Positions 7,862 to 16,674 of a stretch of 64,000 bases of DNA are shown here, piece by piece. Both the position numbers and the translations under genes were made by a program. The notes beneath the pieces were generated by a model, which was not told the origin of the DNA, did not search any database, and saw only the letters and a program-made list of their open reading frames with translations. The first letter of the stretch is position 1. Every line of letters starts with the position of its first letter. This DNA comes from Methylophilus sp. Leaf416 (GTDB taxonomy: Bacteria; Pseudomonadota; Gammaproteobacteria; Burkholderiales; Methylophilaceae), in NCBI RefSeq assembly GCF_001424665.1, contig NZ_LMQS01000004.1, positions 189,680 through 253,679 of the forward strand, read 5' to 3'.

Positions 7862-8743
7862 ATGCAACTGGTGATTGTGACCGGTTTATCCGGCTCGGGT
7901 AAAACCATCGCGCTGCGCGTGTTTGAAGACAGCGGTTATTACTGCATTGATAATTTACCCGCCACCCTGCTGCCGCATATCCAGAATCATGTGGCCGACC
8001 AGAATGCGGCCAAAGTCGCGGTGAGTATCGATAGCCGCAGCATCGCCATCGAATCGCTACCCGATATCCTGCAAACACTGAAAACGCAGGGCATTCAGTT
8101 TCATTTGCTGTATCTTGACGCCAACCATGAAACACTGGTCAAACGCTTTTCTGAAACCCGCCGAAAACACCCGCTCAGCACGCCTAGCCAGGCACTGGCT
8201 GAAAGTATCACCCACGAACGCGACCTGTTGTCAGGACTGAGCAATATCGGCCATCATGTTGATACCAGCAATCTGTCATCCAACGCATTACGTAACCACA
8301 CCCGCGACTGGATGCTGCAAATCGAACAGGGCTTCCAGGAAGTGCGCCCGCATAACCTGGTGTTATCGTTTATTTCATTTGGCTTTAAACATGGCATTCC
8401 GCTCGACGCCGATTTTGTATTTGATGTCCGCAGTCTGCCGAATCCGCATTACGACCTGATTTTGCGTCCTTACAATGGCAAGCAGGCGCCTATACAGCAA
8501 TTTCTGCAAAATGAACCCATGGTGCTTGAAATGCAACATGATATTCAGCACTATATAGAAAAATGGCTACCAAGCTTTTATCACGACCATCGCAGCTATG
8601 TCACGGTTGGCATCGGCTGCACAGGGGGGCAACACCGTTCCGTCTATCTGGTGGAACAATTGGGGGCGTATTTCAAGCAACTGCACCAGGTGATGATCCG
8701 TCATCGCGAATTGCATGAGGTTGCAGCTGTTATATCCCCTTAA
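7862..8743 (+). CDS. rapZ: RNase adapter protein / nucleotide-binding protein RapZ
   Basis: P-loop protein of the RapZ/YvcJ family. In enterobacteria it controls glucosamine-6-phosphate synthase through small RNAs and RNase E. Walker A is GLSGSGKT (residues 8-15); other signatures are DNLPATLLP, RFSETRRKHPL, SFGFKHGIPLDADFVFDVR and the C-terminal VTVGIGCTGGQHRSVYL. The ATG at 7862 aligns with the family start and has AGGTGG 8 nt upstream; a GTG at 7850 would add four residues. It starts 19 bp after hprK, and the EIIA gene begins 24 bp downstream, so it sits within the PTS regulatory operon. Confidence 0.95.
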   Translation: MQLVIVTGLSGSGKTIALRVFEDSGYYCIDNLPATLLPHIQNHVADQNAAKVAVSIDSRSIAIESLPDILQTLKTQGIQFHLLYLDANHETLVKRFSETRRKHPLSTPSQALAESITHERDLLSGLSNIGHHVDTSNLSSNALRNHTRDWMLQIEQGFQEVRPHNLVLSFISFGFKHGIPLDADFVFDVRSLPNPHYDLILRPYNGKQAPIQQFLQNEPMVLEMQHDIQHYIEKWLPSFYHDHRSYVTVGIGCTGGQHRSVYLVEQLGAYFKQLHQVMIRHRELHEVAAVISP

Positions 8744-8767
8744 ACAACGGACTCTGAAAGTAAAACT

Positions 8768-9175
8768 ATGATTGGTGTTTTGATTATTGCGCATGGCAGT
8801 TTTGGCCAAAGCCTGATCGATTGCGCGACCCATGTCATGGGAAATCGCCCGGTACAATTGGATTATCTCGAAATATCCAATCACGATGACCCTTCGCAAA
8901 TCCTGCCAAAAGCCCAGGCACTGGTGCAACAGTTAGATAGCGGCCAGGGCGTGCTGGTGTTATCCGATATGTATGGCGCGACGCCCTGCAATATCGTCAC
9001 CCGCTTGCTGACCCCGGATGAAACCGAAGGCGTTGCTGGCGTAAACCTGCCCATGCTGGTCCGCGTGCTTAATTATCGTCACGAAGGCTTGCATGCCTGC
9101 ATAGAAAAAGCCCTCAGCGGTGGCCGCGAAGGGGTGGTCCACTTTACCAAAACAACCTGTCATCACACCCAATAA
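8768..9175 (+). CDS. PTS EIIA component, mannose/fructose family
   Basis: Stand-alone EIIA domain of the mannose class, 135 aa. The phosphorylatable His is H9 in IGVLIIAHGSFG, and LSDMYGATPCNIVTRLL is the second family signature. No EIIB, EIIC or EIID is nearby, so it is probably the terminal phosphoryl acceptor of a regulatory relay rather than part of a sugar permease. It lies between rapZ and ptsH with gaps of 24 and 12 bp, consistent with one operon. Confidence 0.92.
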   Translation: MIGVLIIAHGSFGQSLIDCATHVMGNRPVQLDYLEISNHDDPSQILPKAQALVQQLDSGQGVLVLSDMYGATPCNIVTRLLTPDETEGVAGVNLPMLVRVLNYRHEGLHACIEKALSGGREGVVHFTKTTCHHTQ

Positions 9176-9187
9176 TTCCAATAATTT

Positions 9188-9457
9188 ATGGCCAAAATTT
9201 CTTTAGAAATCATCAACAAGCTCGGCTTGCACGCGCGTGCTTCTACTAAACTTACCCAGACTGCCAGCCAATTTAAAAGTGAGGTCTGGATAGAAAAAAA
9301 CGGTCGCCGCGTGAATGCCAAAAGCATTATGGGCGTGATGATGCTGGCCGCCGCCAAAGGCAGCATTGTGGAGATTGAAGCCACCGGCGCGGATGAAGAG
9401 CAGGCCATCACTGCCCTGCAAGCGCTGATCAACAATTATTTTGGCGAGGGTGAATAA
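9188..9457 (+). CDS. ptsH: Phosphocarrier protein HPr
   Basis: HPr, 89 aa. It carries the EI-dependent site His15 (LGLHARAST) and the HprK-dependent site Ser46 (AKSIMGVMMLAA), so it can receive both kinds of phosphate. The sequence matches the small HPr fold along its length. Its stop (TAA, 9455-9457) abuts the TTG start of ptsI, suggesting translational coupling. The presence of Ser46 together with hprK upstream supports a working regulatory switch. Confidence 0.96.
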   Translation: MAKISLEIINKLGLHARASTKLTQTASQFKSEVWIEKNGRRVNAKSIMGVMMLAAAKGSIVEIEATGADEEQAITALQALINNYFGEGE

Positions 9458-11209
9458 TTGACCAGCTTTAGCATGCACGGCGTGGGTGTTTCCAGTGGCA
9501 TTGCCATTGGACATGCCCACCTGATCTCCCATGCCTTGCTGGAAGTTGTGCACTTCAAAGTGCCTGCCGCAGCTGTCCCGGTCGAAATCGCACGCTTTGA
9601 GAGTGCGATTGATATCGTCAAGAAAAACCTGGAACAGATCAAACTTCAGTTACCTGTCAATGCGCCTGCCGAGCTGAGTGCATTTATCAATACGCATCTG
9701 GCGATGCTAAGCGACAAGGCGCTGTCCGAAGCGCCTAAAGCCATTATCCACACGGAGCGATGTAATGCCGAGTGGGCTCTCAAGCAGCAAATGGACGATA
9801 TCGTCGCCCAGTTTGATGCGATAGAAGACCCTTATCTGCGCGAACGCAAACACGATGTGGTGCAAGTGGTAGAGCGTGTCATCAAGGTTTTACTGGGCCG
9901 AGACCAACTGGATGCCAGCGAAAAGAAACAGCAGGCTAAACAAGAGCGCGCCATGATCCTGGTGGCACATGATGTCTCGCCAGCCGACGCTATCCAGTTC
10001 AAGCATCACCAGTTTGCCGCGTTTATTACCGATGTCGGCGGCATCACCTCGCATACCGCGATCCTGGCACGCAGCCTCAATATCCCGTCTATTGTGGCCC
10101 TGCAGCGTGCACGCGACCTGATCAATGACGGCGAGTTGATGATCGTCGATGGCACCCAGGGCGTGGTGATTGTGAATCCCGACCCGGAAGTACTGTCCGA
10201 ATACCAGCTCAAGCAAAACCAGTGGCAGCTGGCACAGCAAAAACTGCAACGCATCAAAACCACCAAGGCAGTCACGGTAGATGGTATTGCGATTGACCTT
10301 TTTGCCAACATTGAAGTGCCTGAAGATGTGGTCAGCGCCAAAGCCTCAGGGGCGGTAGGCGTAGGCTTGTACCGTACCGAATTCCTGTTTATGAACAGGC
10401 GCGAAATGCCTGGTGAGCAGGAGCAGTTTGAAGCGTACAAACATGTCGCCGAGGCCATGAAAGGCTATCCGGTGACCATACGTACGCTGGATATCGGTGC
10501 CGATAAACAATTACATCCTGATGAAATCGTGACTGCCACTAATCCGGCACTCGGTTTACGCGCAGTACGCTATTGCCTGTCCGAACCGCATATTTTCCAT
10601 ACGCAGTTTCGTGCATTATTGCGCGCCTCACATTACGGAAAAGTCAAAATCCTGATTCCCATGCTGTCGACGCTGGCAGAATTGCGCCAGACCAAACTGC
10701 TGTTACAACGCGCCAAGGATTCATTACGCCAGCAGAATATTCCTTTCGATGACCAGATTGCCCTGGGCGGCATGATTGAAATTCCTGCTGCGGCCATCAA
10801 CTCCGAAGCGTTTGCGCAAGAACTGGATTTTCTGTCGATTGGCACCAATGACTTGATACAGTACACACTGGCGATCGACCGTGCCGATGATACGGTGGCG
10901 CACTTGTATAACCCGCTGCATCCGGCAGTTTTAAAGCTGATCCAGATGACTATACAAGCCGCAGAAAAATATGGAAAACCGGTTTCCGTGTGTGGCGAAA
11001 TGGCGGGGGATATTAGGCTGACACGCTTACTGGTGGGCCTCGGCATGCGCCAATTGTCCATGCATCCCTCCCAGATTCTCAGCGTGAAATCCCAGATTTT
11101 GCAATGTGAAGAAGCGATACTGTCTCGGCAGGCGAAGAAGATCTTATCGTTTAGCGACCTCGAAAAAATCGAACCGCTGGTCAGGAAATTTAATGGTGAG
11201 TTTGCCTGA
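9458..11209 (+). CDS. ptsI: PTS enzyme I (PEP-protein phosphotransferase)
   Basis: Enzyme I transfers phosphate from PEP to HPr. The 583-aa product has the N-terminal HPr-binding/phosphohistidine domain with H199 in GGITSHTAILAR and the C-terminal PEP-binding barrel (LYRTEFLFMNR, RTLDIGADKQL, GGMIEIPAAA, FLSIGTNDLIQYTLAIDR, and catalytic Cys in VSVCGEMAGD). The start is TTG at 9458 directly after the ptsH stop, with GAGGGTG just upstream; an in-frame ATG at 9473 has no ribosome site. With only a lone EIIA present, it probably feeds a regulatory phosphorelay. Length and motifs are complete. Confidence 0.96.
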   Translation: MTSFSMHGVGVSSGIAIGHAHLISHALLEVVHFKVPAAAVPVEIARFESAIDIVKKNLEQIKLQLPVNAPAELSAFINTHLAMLSDKALSEAPKAIIHTERCNAEWALKQQMDDIVAQFDAIEDPYLRERKHDVVQVVERVIKVLLGRDQLDASEKKQQAKQERAMILVAHDVSPADAIQFKHHQFAAFITDVGGITSHTAILARSLNIPSIVALQRARDLINDGELMIVDGTQGVVIVNPDPEVLSEYQLKQNQWQLAQQKLQRIKTTKAVTVDGIAIDLFANIEVPEDVVSAKASGAVGVGLYRTEFLFMNRREMPGEQEQFEAYKHVAEAMKGYPVTIRTLDIGADKQLHPDEIVTATNPALGLRAVRYCLSEPHIFHTQFRALLRASHYGKVKILIPMLSTLAELRQTKLLLQRAKDSLRQQNIPFDDQIALGGMIEIPAAAINSEAFAQELDFLSIGTNDLIQYTLAIDRADDTVAHLYNPLHPAVLKLIQMTIQAAEKYGKPVSVCGEMAGDIRLTRLLVGLGMRQLSMHPSQILSVKSQILQCEEAILSRQAKKILSFSDLEKIEPLVRKFNGEFA

Positions 11210-11368
11210 CAGATGCCTGTGCATGCTCAGGCAATGGCCTTGATTAAACAAAACTCATCACCATCATCAAAATATACAATCACGCAATTGTGAACATTTG
11301 GCCAATAATTGCCATCTGATCATTAAAGCACTGCTTGAACTCAAACGCATTCATCAAAGGACATTGTT

Positions 11369-13399
11369 GTGAGCACGAATCCATTACTCGTTTTTAACGG
11401 CCTGCCAAAATTTAACGAAATTCAGCCTGCGCATGTGTCACCGGCGATTGACCAGCTGATTAGCGAAGGCCGTGCACTGGTTGAGCAGTTGGCGACCTCG
11501 CGCGAACAAGCCACCTGGAAAAACTTTGTGCAGCCGGTAGAAGACTTCTCGGAAAAACTCTCGCGTAGCTGGGGGCCGGTGGGGCATATGAATGCCGTGG
11601 TGAATACGCCAGAACTGCGTGAGGCGTATAACGATAATCTGGCTAAACTGACCGATTTCTACAGCGATTTATCACAGGATGAGCGTTTGTATAACAAATA
11701 CAAAGCGATTCAGGCCAGCACTGAATATGCACAATTGAGCCGGGCACAAAAGAAAATCATCGAAAATGAAGTCCGTGGTTTCAAACTCGGTGGCGCTGAA
11801 CTGCCTCCGGCAGAAAAAGTGCGCTTCAAGGAAATCGCGGAGCAGCTTTCCAAGCTCGGCAGTAAATTTGAAGAAAACATCCTGGATAACACCAATGACT
11901 TCAAACATATCGTTGAAGATGCCTCCGAATTAACTGGATTACCTGAAGATGCGTTGCAAGCGGCTGCTGAAGCCGCCAAAGCTGAAGGTAAAACGGGCTA
12001 CCTGTTCACCCTGCATTTCCCATCCTACATGCCGGTCATGCAGTATTGCGACAACCGTGCACTCCGCGAAACCTTGTACCGCGCTTACGCGACACGTGCT
12101 TCTGAATTTAGCAAGCCGGAATGGGATAACACGCCACTGATTGCCGAGCTGCTGAAACTCAAACGGGAAGAAGCACGGTTATTAGGTTTTAAAAACTATG
12201 CCGAATTATCATTAGCCACAAAAATGGCCGATGCACCGCAGCAGGTGACCGACTTCCTGGATACCTTGGCCAAGCGTGCCAAGCCATATGCCGAGAAAGA
12301 TGTGGCCGAGTTAAAAGCCTATGCCAGCAAACTTGGGTTTGACGAAATGCAAGCCTGGGACACCGGCTATATCAGCGAGAAATTACGTCAGGAAAAATAT
12401 GCGTTCTCTGACCAGGAAGTAAAACAGTACTTCCCCGAAGACAAGGTAAAAGCCGGCCTGTTCAAAGTGGTGGAAACCATCTTTGGCGTACAGGTTCGCC
12501 AGGTGGATGCGCCGCTATGGCACAAAGACGCCAGCTTTTACGAAATCAGCGACCAGAACCGCCAGCCTATCGCCTATTTCTACCTGGATTTATATGCGCG
12601 TAACGGCAAACGTGGCGGCGCATGGATGGATGAATGCATCACCCGTCGCAAAACTGCCAATGGCGTTGAACTGCCTGTCGCTTACCTAACCTGCAATTTC
12701 TCGGCGCCAGTGGCCGGCAAGCCCGCCCTGTTCACGCATGACGAAGTGATTACCCTGTTCCACGAGTTTGGTCACGGTTTGCACCACATGCTGACACAGG
12801 TGGATGAATACAGTGTCTCGGGCATCAAAGGCGTGGAATGGGATGCAGTGGAATTGCCCAGCCAGTTTATGGAAAACTTCTGCTGGGAATGGGATGTATT
12901 GCGTCACATGACTGCGCATGTGGATACCGGTGAACAACTGCCACGCGCGCTTTTCGACAAAATGGTCGCTGCCAAAAACTTCCAGGCTGGCATGCAAACT
13001 GTTCGCCAGATTGAGTTTTCATTATTCGACATGCGTCTGCACAGCAGCTTTGATCCTGACAGCAACCAAACCGCGCTGGATATTCTGGAGCAGGTACGGG
13101 ATGAAGTAGCAGTACTGCGCCCGCCTAAATGGAACCGCTTCCCGAATAGCTTCAGCCATATTTTTGCCGGTGGCTACTCAGCAGGTTATTACAGTTATAA
13201 ATGGGCAGAAGTATTATCTGCCGATGCTTATAGCCTGTTTGAAGAGCTGGGTGTATTGTCTGCAGAAGCTGGCAGCCGCTTCAAGAATGAAGTACTGGCC
13301 CAGGGTGGCTCGCGTCCGGCGATGGAATCGTTTGTTGCCTTCCGTGGCCGAGAACCTAGCCTGGATGCTTTACTCAGGCATAATGGCATGGCCAGTTAA
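11369..13399 (+). CDS. prlC: Oligopeptidase A (M3 metallopeptidase)
   Basis: Cytosolic zinc oligopeptidase of the M3 family, 676 aa, which degrades short peptides including cleaved signal peptides. The zinc motif HEFGH lies at residues 465-469, with the third ligand in EWDAVELPSQF (about 490-500) and the downstream FAGGYSAGYYSYKWAEVLSADA. The start is GTG at 11369 with AAAGGA about 7 nt upstream. It follows ptsI after 159 bp and ends at an intrinsic terminator at 13407-13439, so it is probably a separate unit. Nothing is truncated. Confidence 0.95.
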   Translation: MSTNPLLVFNGLPKFNEIQPAHVSPAIDQLISEGRALVEQLATSREQATWKNFVQPVEDFSEKLSRSWGPVGHMNAVVNTPELREAYNDNLAKLTDFYSDLSQDERLYNKYKAIQASTEYAQLSRAQKKIIENEVRGFKLGGAELPPAEKVRFKEIAEQLSKLGSKFEENILDNTNDFKHIVEDASELTGLPEDALQAAAEAAKAEGKTGYLFTLHFPSYMPVMQYCDNRALRETLYRAYATRASEFSKPEWDNTPLIAELLKLKREEARLLGFKNYAELSLATKMADAPQQVTDFLDTLAKRAKPYAEKDVAELKAYASKLGFDEMQAWDTGYISEKLRQEKYAFSDQEVKQYFPEDKVKAGLFKVVETIFGVQVRQVDAPLWHKDASFYEISDQNRQPIAYFYLDLYARNGKRGGAWMDECITRRKTANGVELPVAYLTCNFSAPVAGKPALFTHDEVITLFHEFGHGLHHMLTQVDEYSVSGIKGVEWDAVELPSQFMENFCWEWDVLRHMTAHVDTGEQLPRALFDKMVAAKNFQAGMQTVRQIEFSLFDMRLHSSFDPDSNQTALDILEQVRDEVAVLRPPKWNRFPNSFSHIFAGGYSAGYYSYKWAEVLSADAYSLFEELGVLSAEAGSRFKNEVLAQGGSRPAMESFVAFRGREPSLDALLRHNGMAS

Positions 13400-13406
13400 T
13401 TGCTTG

Positions 13407-13439
13407 AAAAAAGCCAAGTGAACAAGACTTGGCTTTTTT
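13407..13439 (+). terminator. Intrinsic terminator of prlC
   Basis: AAAAAAGCCAAG (13407-13418) pairs with CTTGGCTTTTTT (13428-13439), giving a 12-bp stem, a 9-nt loop and a terminal T-run. It starts 7 bp after the prlC stop. The A-run on the left arm makes it able to work in both directions. Confidence 0.9.
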
Positions 13440-13476
13440 CTGTTTAACTCCAAGCTTTATTTATAAGGATAACAAT

Positions 13477-13794
13477 ATGTCTCGCTTATCTACGCTTATT
13501 TTTACTAAGCTTATTTTTCTTGGCCTGCTAATCCCTGCGCTGGCATTCGCCGCCAAAGATGAAGCAGATGACATACACGCCAAAACGGCCGATGGTGATG
13601 AAGTGGTGTTACACGCCAATGGTTACTGGGAGTTTAAAGACGCCAAGAAAGCCGAAGTCGCAAAAGAAAAAGTAGAGCAATTTGAACGTAGCAATGGATG
13701 CCCTCTGGGCATGCGCCCGAGCTTTTTAGGTGTCGGGCGCTGTATTGCGTTTGATGACCCGATTTTACGTCGTGGTTCGCTGAAACCTCGCTGA
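13477..13794 (+). CDS. Small exported protein of unknown function
   Basis: A 105-aa product with a Sec signal (hydrophobic residues about 8-24, likely cut after LAFA). The mature part contains ADGDEVVLHANGYWEFKDAKK, which resembles the short D-G-x-x-V-x-L-x-x-x-G-x-W motif of DUF3157-like periplasmic proteins, and a C-terminal NGCPLGMRPSFLGVGRCIAFDDP with two cysteines. I cannot assign a function. The ATG at 13477 has an AAGGA site about 8 nt upstream; an in-frame ATG at 13429 lies inside the prlC terminator and is rejected. A terminator follows at 13838, so it is a one-gene unit. Confidence 0.7.
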   Translation: MSRLSTLIFTKLIFLGLLIPALAFAAKDEADDIHAKTADGDEVVLHANGYWEFKDAKKAEVAKEKVEQFERSNGCPLGMRPSFLGVGRCIAFDDPILRRGSLKPR

Positions 13795-13837
13795 TTTCCT
13801 TTTTGCTTGCGCTATCTTCTGGCGCAATCCGGCACTA

Positions 13838-13869
13838 AAACAGGGCGCGCTATTGCGCCCTGTTTGTTT
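13838..13869 (+). terminator. Intrinsic terminator
   Basis: AAACAGGGCGC (13838-13848) pairs with GCGCCCTGTTT (13855-13865), an 11-bp GC-rich stem with a 6-nt loop followed by GTTTC. It closes the small exported-protein gene. The A-tract on the left arm is short, so the main direction is plus. Confidence 0.82.
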
Positions 13870-14000
13870 CTTGCGGCCTGGTTCCGGTTCAAATCGGCGA
13901 TTTTATACAGTTCAGCAGCATTTTTGCACTGAGTTATGCATATGCAGCAATAGGTACAAGCCTTGCTTAATAGGGATCAAGACATAACCTGATAGCGCCC

Positions 14001-15266
14001 ATGAATACTTTATCCCGTTTTAATTCATTCCAGTTCGCCCGCCATGGCGACAAACAAAACTCGGCTTTTTTTGAGGAATACCTGCAAAAACTGCTGGAAG
14101 AGCGTGACCGGGTCGGATTGACTGATCTAATCCAGGAAATTGACGCGCTGATGATCACAGTCGACCCTGATCATTCGATTCAATATATTGCAGAATTATC
14201 GCTGATGACGTCTTACCACTACCTGGTGACGCTCGAGAGCGAGCAGCACTGGACACATGTGCTGCGCATAGACCTGGATTCACCGGATTTGCTGATCCGT
14301 GAGGTTAAAGATCCTAACTTCCGTGGCATTTTCCGTTCTTTAAATGAAATTTACCCGGTGGGTGCTCGCAAGCCGAATAGTCGTTATATGGGCGAAATTA
14401 TCCGCGTGACCAATATGCATGAGGTGGTCAAATTGCAGGAAGACCGCGAGTTCCGTTTCTTCACCCGTGATGAGGTGCGCAAAATGGAGCTGCCGGATAA
14501 TGTCGCCATCAGCAAGCCTTCGCCATACACGCATAATATTGTCGGCTACATGCAGCGTCAGCCTGGTGAGTTACGCGTGTATGCACTGGGGACCAGCACC
14601 ATACGCTCTGATGTACAGGCAGCTTACGATGCAGCCAAAAACCAGCAGGCCAGACTGCGTATAGATGATTTGATTTTGCCGGTGGACCACCTGGCGACCC
14701 GTGTCTATAGCCAGAACCGGGAAGTGGCTATCCTCGAATACTTATCCTGGTCCAGCTACTATTTCTGGGGTGCTTACAATATCTGGGATCAGAACTCCTC
14801 TACCAATGTGACCAAGAGCGTGCATGGCCTGGCCGAAACCAAGAGCCCCGCCAAAGTGTTTACTGCCAACAACACGCCCTACTTCGTCAATCATTTGGGC
14901 AAACTGGCCTCTCCTACCGAAACCTTTGTGCGCAACTATGGGCCAAGGCTGCACCATGTGGCGTTATCAGTCAAAGACGGCATGCGCGATGGCATGGAAA
15001 ACATTGAGTTTGTGGTCGATGCCATCGCCGCACAGGGTAAAGGCTTTTTGCTGGATGTGATTGGCTCCAAGGAAGAAGGGCTGAAACAGATTTTTTCCAA
15101 TGCCTCGGAACATTCGTCACTGATCATCGAATATGTACAACGTTATGATGGCTTCGATGGCTTTTTTACCCGCGACAATGTCGCCAAGCTCACTGCGGCT
15201 GCGGGGGTGGAAGAAGGTGTACTCGAAGCACAGGCCAAATTAAGCCAGGGTTCCGGCTCAGAATAA
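14001..15266 (+). CDS. VOC/HPPD-like dioxygenase-fold protein of unknown substrate
   Basis: A 421-aa cytosolic protein whose C-terminal half resembles the catalytic domain of 4-hydroxyphenylpyruvate dioxygenase. All three facial-triad positions seem present: H230 in LPVDHLATRV, H319 in RLHHVALSV and E377 in LIIEYVQR, with FDGFFTRDNV after the last. The N-terminal 200 residues do not look like the HPPD N-domain; they include an acidic EEYLQKLLEERDR helix and YHYLVTLESEQHW. No tyrosine catabolism genes are near, so HPPD activity is doubtful. It could be a VOC-family dioxygenase or isomerase. It stands between a terminator and tpm, 79 bp away. Confidence 0.65.
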   Translation: MNTLSRFNSFQFARHGDKQNSAFFEEYLQKLLEERDRVGLTDLIQEIDALMITVDPDHSIQYIAELSLMTSYHYLVTLESEQHWTHVLRIDLDSPDLLIREVKDPNFRGIFRSLNEIYPVGARKPNSRYMGEIIRVTNMHEVVKLQEDREFRFFTRDEVRKMELPDNVAISKPSPYTHNIVGYMQRQPGELRVYALGTSTIRSDVQAAYDAAKNQQARLRIDDLILPVDHLATRVYSQNREVAILEYLSWSSYYFWGAYNIWDQNSSTNVTKSVHGLAETKSPAKVFTANNTPYFVNHLGKLASPTETFVRNYGPRLHHVALSVKDGMRDGMENIEFVVDAIAAQGKGFLLDVIGSKEEGLKQIFSNASEHSSLIIEYVQRYDGFDGFFTRDNVAKLTAAAGVEEGVLEAQAKLSQGSGSE

Positions 15267-15345
15267 TCATCTTCGTTTTTCGGGCAGGTTATCAACATGC
15301 TGATTTATACTATCGGCAACAATAACCTTCACTTACGAATACTTT

Positions 15346-15987
15346 ATGCAACACGATTTCTGGCATACCCGCTGGCAGAACCAGCAAATTGGCTTTCACC
15401 TGGATGCGGTGAATCCGTTACTTGCAGCGCATTTCCAGACGCTTGATTTGCAAGCCGGTCAGCGCGTTTTCATTCCTTTATGCGGCAAAACGCTGGATAT
15501 CCATTGGTTGCTGTCACAAGACATGCAAGTGGCCGGCGCTGAGCTAAACCAGTTAGCGGTGGATAGTTTATTCACAGAATTAGGCATCACACCGACCATT
15601 ACCCAGCGCGGTTCGCTGCGCCACTACAGCGCTGAGCATATTGATATTTTCCAGGGCGATTTCTTTGAGCTGGATAAAGCATTGCTAGGCGACGTAGACG
15701 CCATTTACGACCGCGCCGCGCTGATTGCTTTACCGCAAGATATACGTGCAATTTATAGCCAGCGCTTAATCGACATCAGTCATAAAGCGCCACAATTTCT
15801 GATTACTTTTCATTACGATAAATCCTTGGTAGCGGGGCCACCTTTTAATGTCGATGACAGCGAATTGATCACACTTTACAGCCAAGCTTACAGCCTTGAT
15901 TTACTGGCAGAAGAAAGATTGCCAACAGGGTTAAAAGGACAATATCCAGCGCAGGAAAAATGCTGGTTGTTGCGGCCTTTATCTTAA
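15346..15987 (+). CDS. tpm: Thiopurine S-methyltransferase
   Basis: SAM-dependent methyltransferase of the TPMT family, 213 aa. Bacterial members methylate thiopurines and also selenium or tellurium oxyanions. Recognisable features are the opening FWHTRWQNQQIGFHL, the SAM-binding VFIPLCGKTLDIHWL (residues about 41-55), GAELNQLAVD, the YDRAALIALP motif and the C-terminal segment ending QEKCWLLRP. The length matches the E. coli and Pseudomonas enzymes. It starts with ATG at 15346 shortly after the VOC-like gene, in the same direction. Confidence 0.93.
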   Translation: MQHDFWHTRWQNQQIGFHLDAVNPLLAAHFQTLDLQAGQRVFIPLCGKTLDIHWLLSQDMQVAGAELNQLAVDSLFTELGITPTITQRGSLRHYSAEHIDIFQGDFFELDKALLGDVDAIYDRAALIALPQDIRAIYSQRLIDISHKAPQFLITFHYDKSLVAGPPFNVDDSELITLYSQAYSLDLLAEERLPTGLKGQYPAQEKCWLLRPLS

Positions 15988-16026
15988 GCTTCCCTTAAAC
16001 AGAGAATTCTAAACACATAGCCGCAA

Positions 16027-16671
16027 ATGAAAACTGATGAAATTTTGAGTATTTGGCTAAATTCAGCGATGTATGTCCTATCATGCTTCATGTTTTTTTC
16101 TATCATTCTGCATGCAGAAGAGGGTGTTAACTGGTGTAACCACACTCACGATTCGAATTATGTTCTGGAATGGGATGAGACAAACTCAAAAGATTTGTCT
16201 GAAAGAACATTGCTAGTGAAAAATAAATTATCCGGCAATATTTTTGCCATTTTAAAAGGTGAGGCTAGCTATGAACCGGCCGACCATTTTTATATAGATG
16301 ATTATAACTTTGATGGATGCCAGGATATTTCATGGGTAAACGGAATGAATGCAAATGGCGATGTTACCTATGAGGTTTTTTTATACAGCAAAGCCTCTAG
16401 TACCTTTATTTATTCGGACGATCTTTCTGTCATACCCAATTTAAAAATTAGCCAACAGCCTAATTGTTTGTCTGGGTCCAGTGCTAAAACCTATGGAGAT
16501 TTTTTTGGTGGCACTAACTCAACTTATTGTTGGATCAACAGTACACTTGTGGAAACGGAACGCTCTGAGTTATCAATGGATACTGAACATATGTGCTCCA
16601 AATCTCAAAAATATAGACTCAATAGTGATGGTCATTTAAATTTACAAAAGGAATCTTGTGAGAGTTTTTGA
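16027..16671 (+). CDS. Exported XAC2610-like protein, unknown function
   Basis: A 214-aa product with an N-terminal hydrophobic segment (residues about 15-30). The ATG at codon 15 (16069) would give a tighter signal peptide ending near LHAEEG. The central DDYNFDGCQDISWVNGMNANG followed by a Y-x-x-F-L-Y-x-K pattern resembles the FG-GAP/XAC2610-related periplasmic proteins, which often have D-x-N-F-D-G-Y-x-D. Several cysteines could form disulfides. The gene is visibly more AT-rich than tpm or the HAD gene beside it, hinting at recent acquisition. It converges on the HAD gene with 3 bp between the stops. Function unknown. Confidence 0.6.
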   Translation: MKTDEILSIWLNSAMYVLSCFMFFSIILHAEEGVNWCNHTHDSNYVLEWDETNSKDLSERTLLVKNKLSGNIFAILKGEASYEPADHFYIDDYNFDGCQDISWVNGMNANGDVTYEVFLYSKASSTFIYSDDLSVIPNLKISQQPNCLSGSSAKTYGDFFGGTNSTYCWINSTLVETERSELSMDTEHMCSKSQKYRLNSDGHLNLQKESCESF

Positions 16672-16674
16672 GCT

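Noticed and set aside
11202-11240. Repeat TTGCCTGA ... TCAGGCAA after ptsI
   Set aside because: A perfect 8-bp pairing with a long loop but no T-run; too weak to call a terminator.
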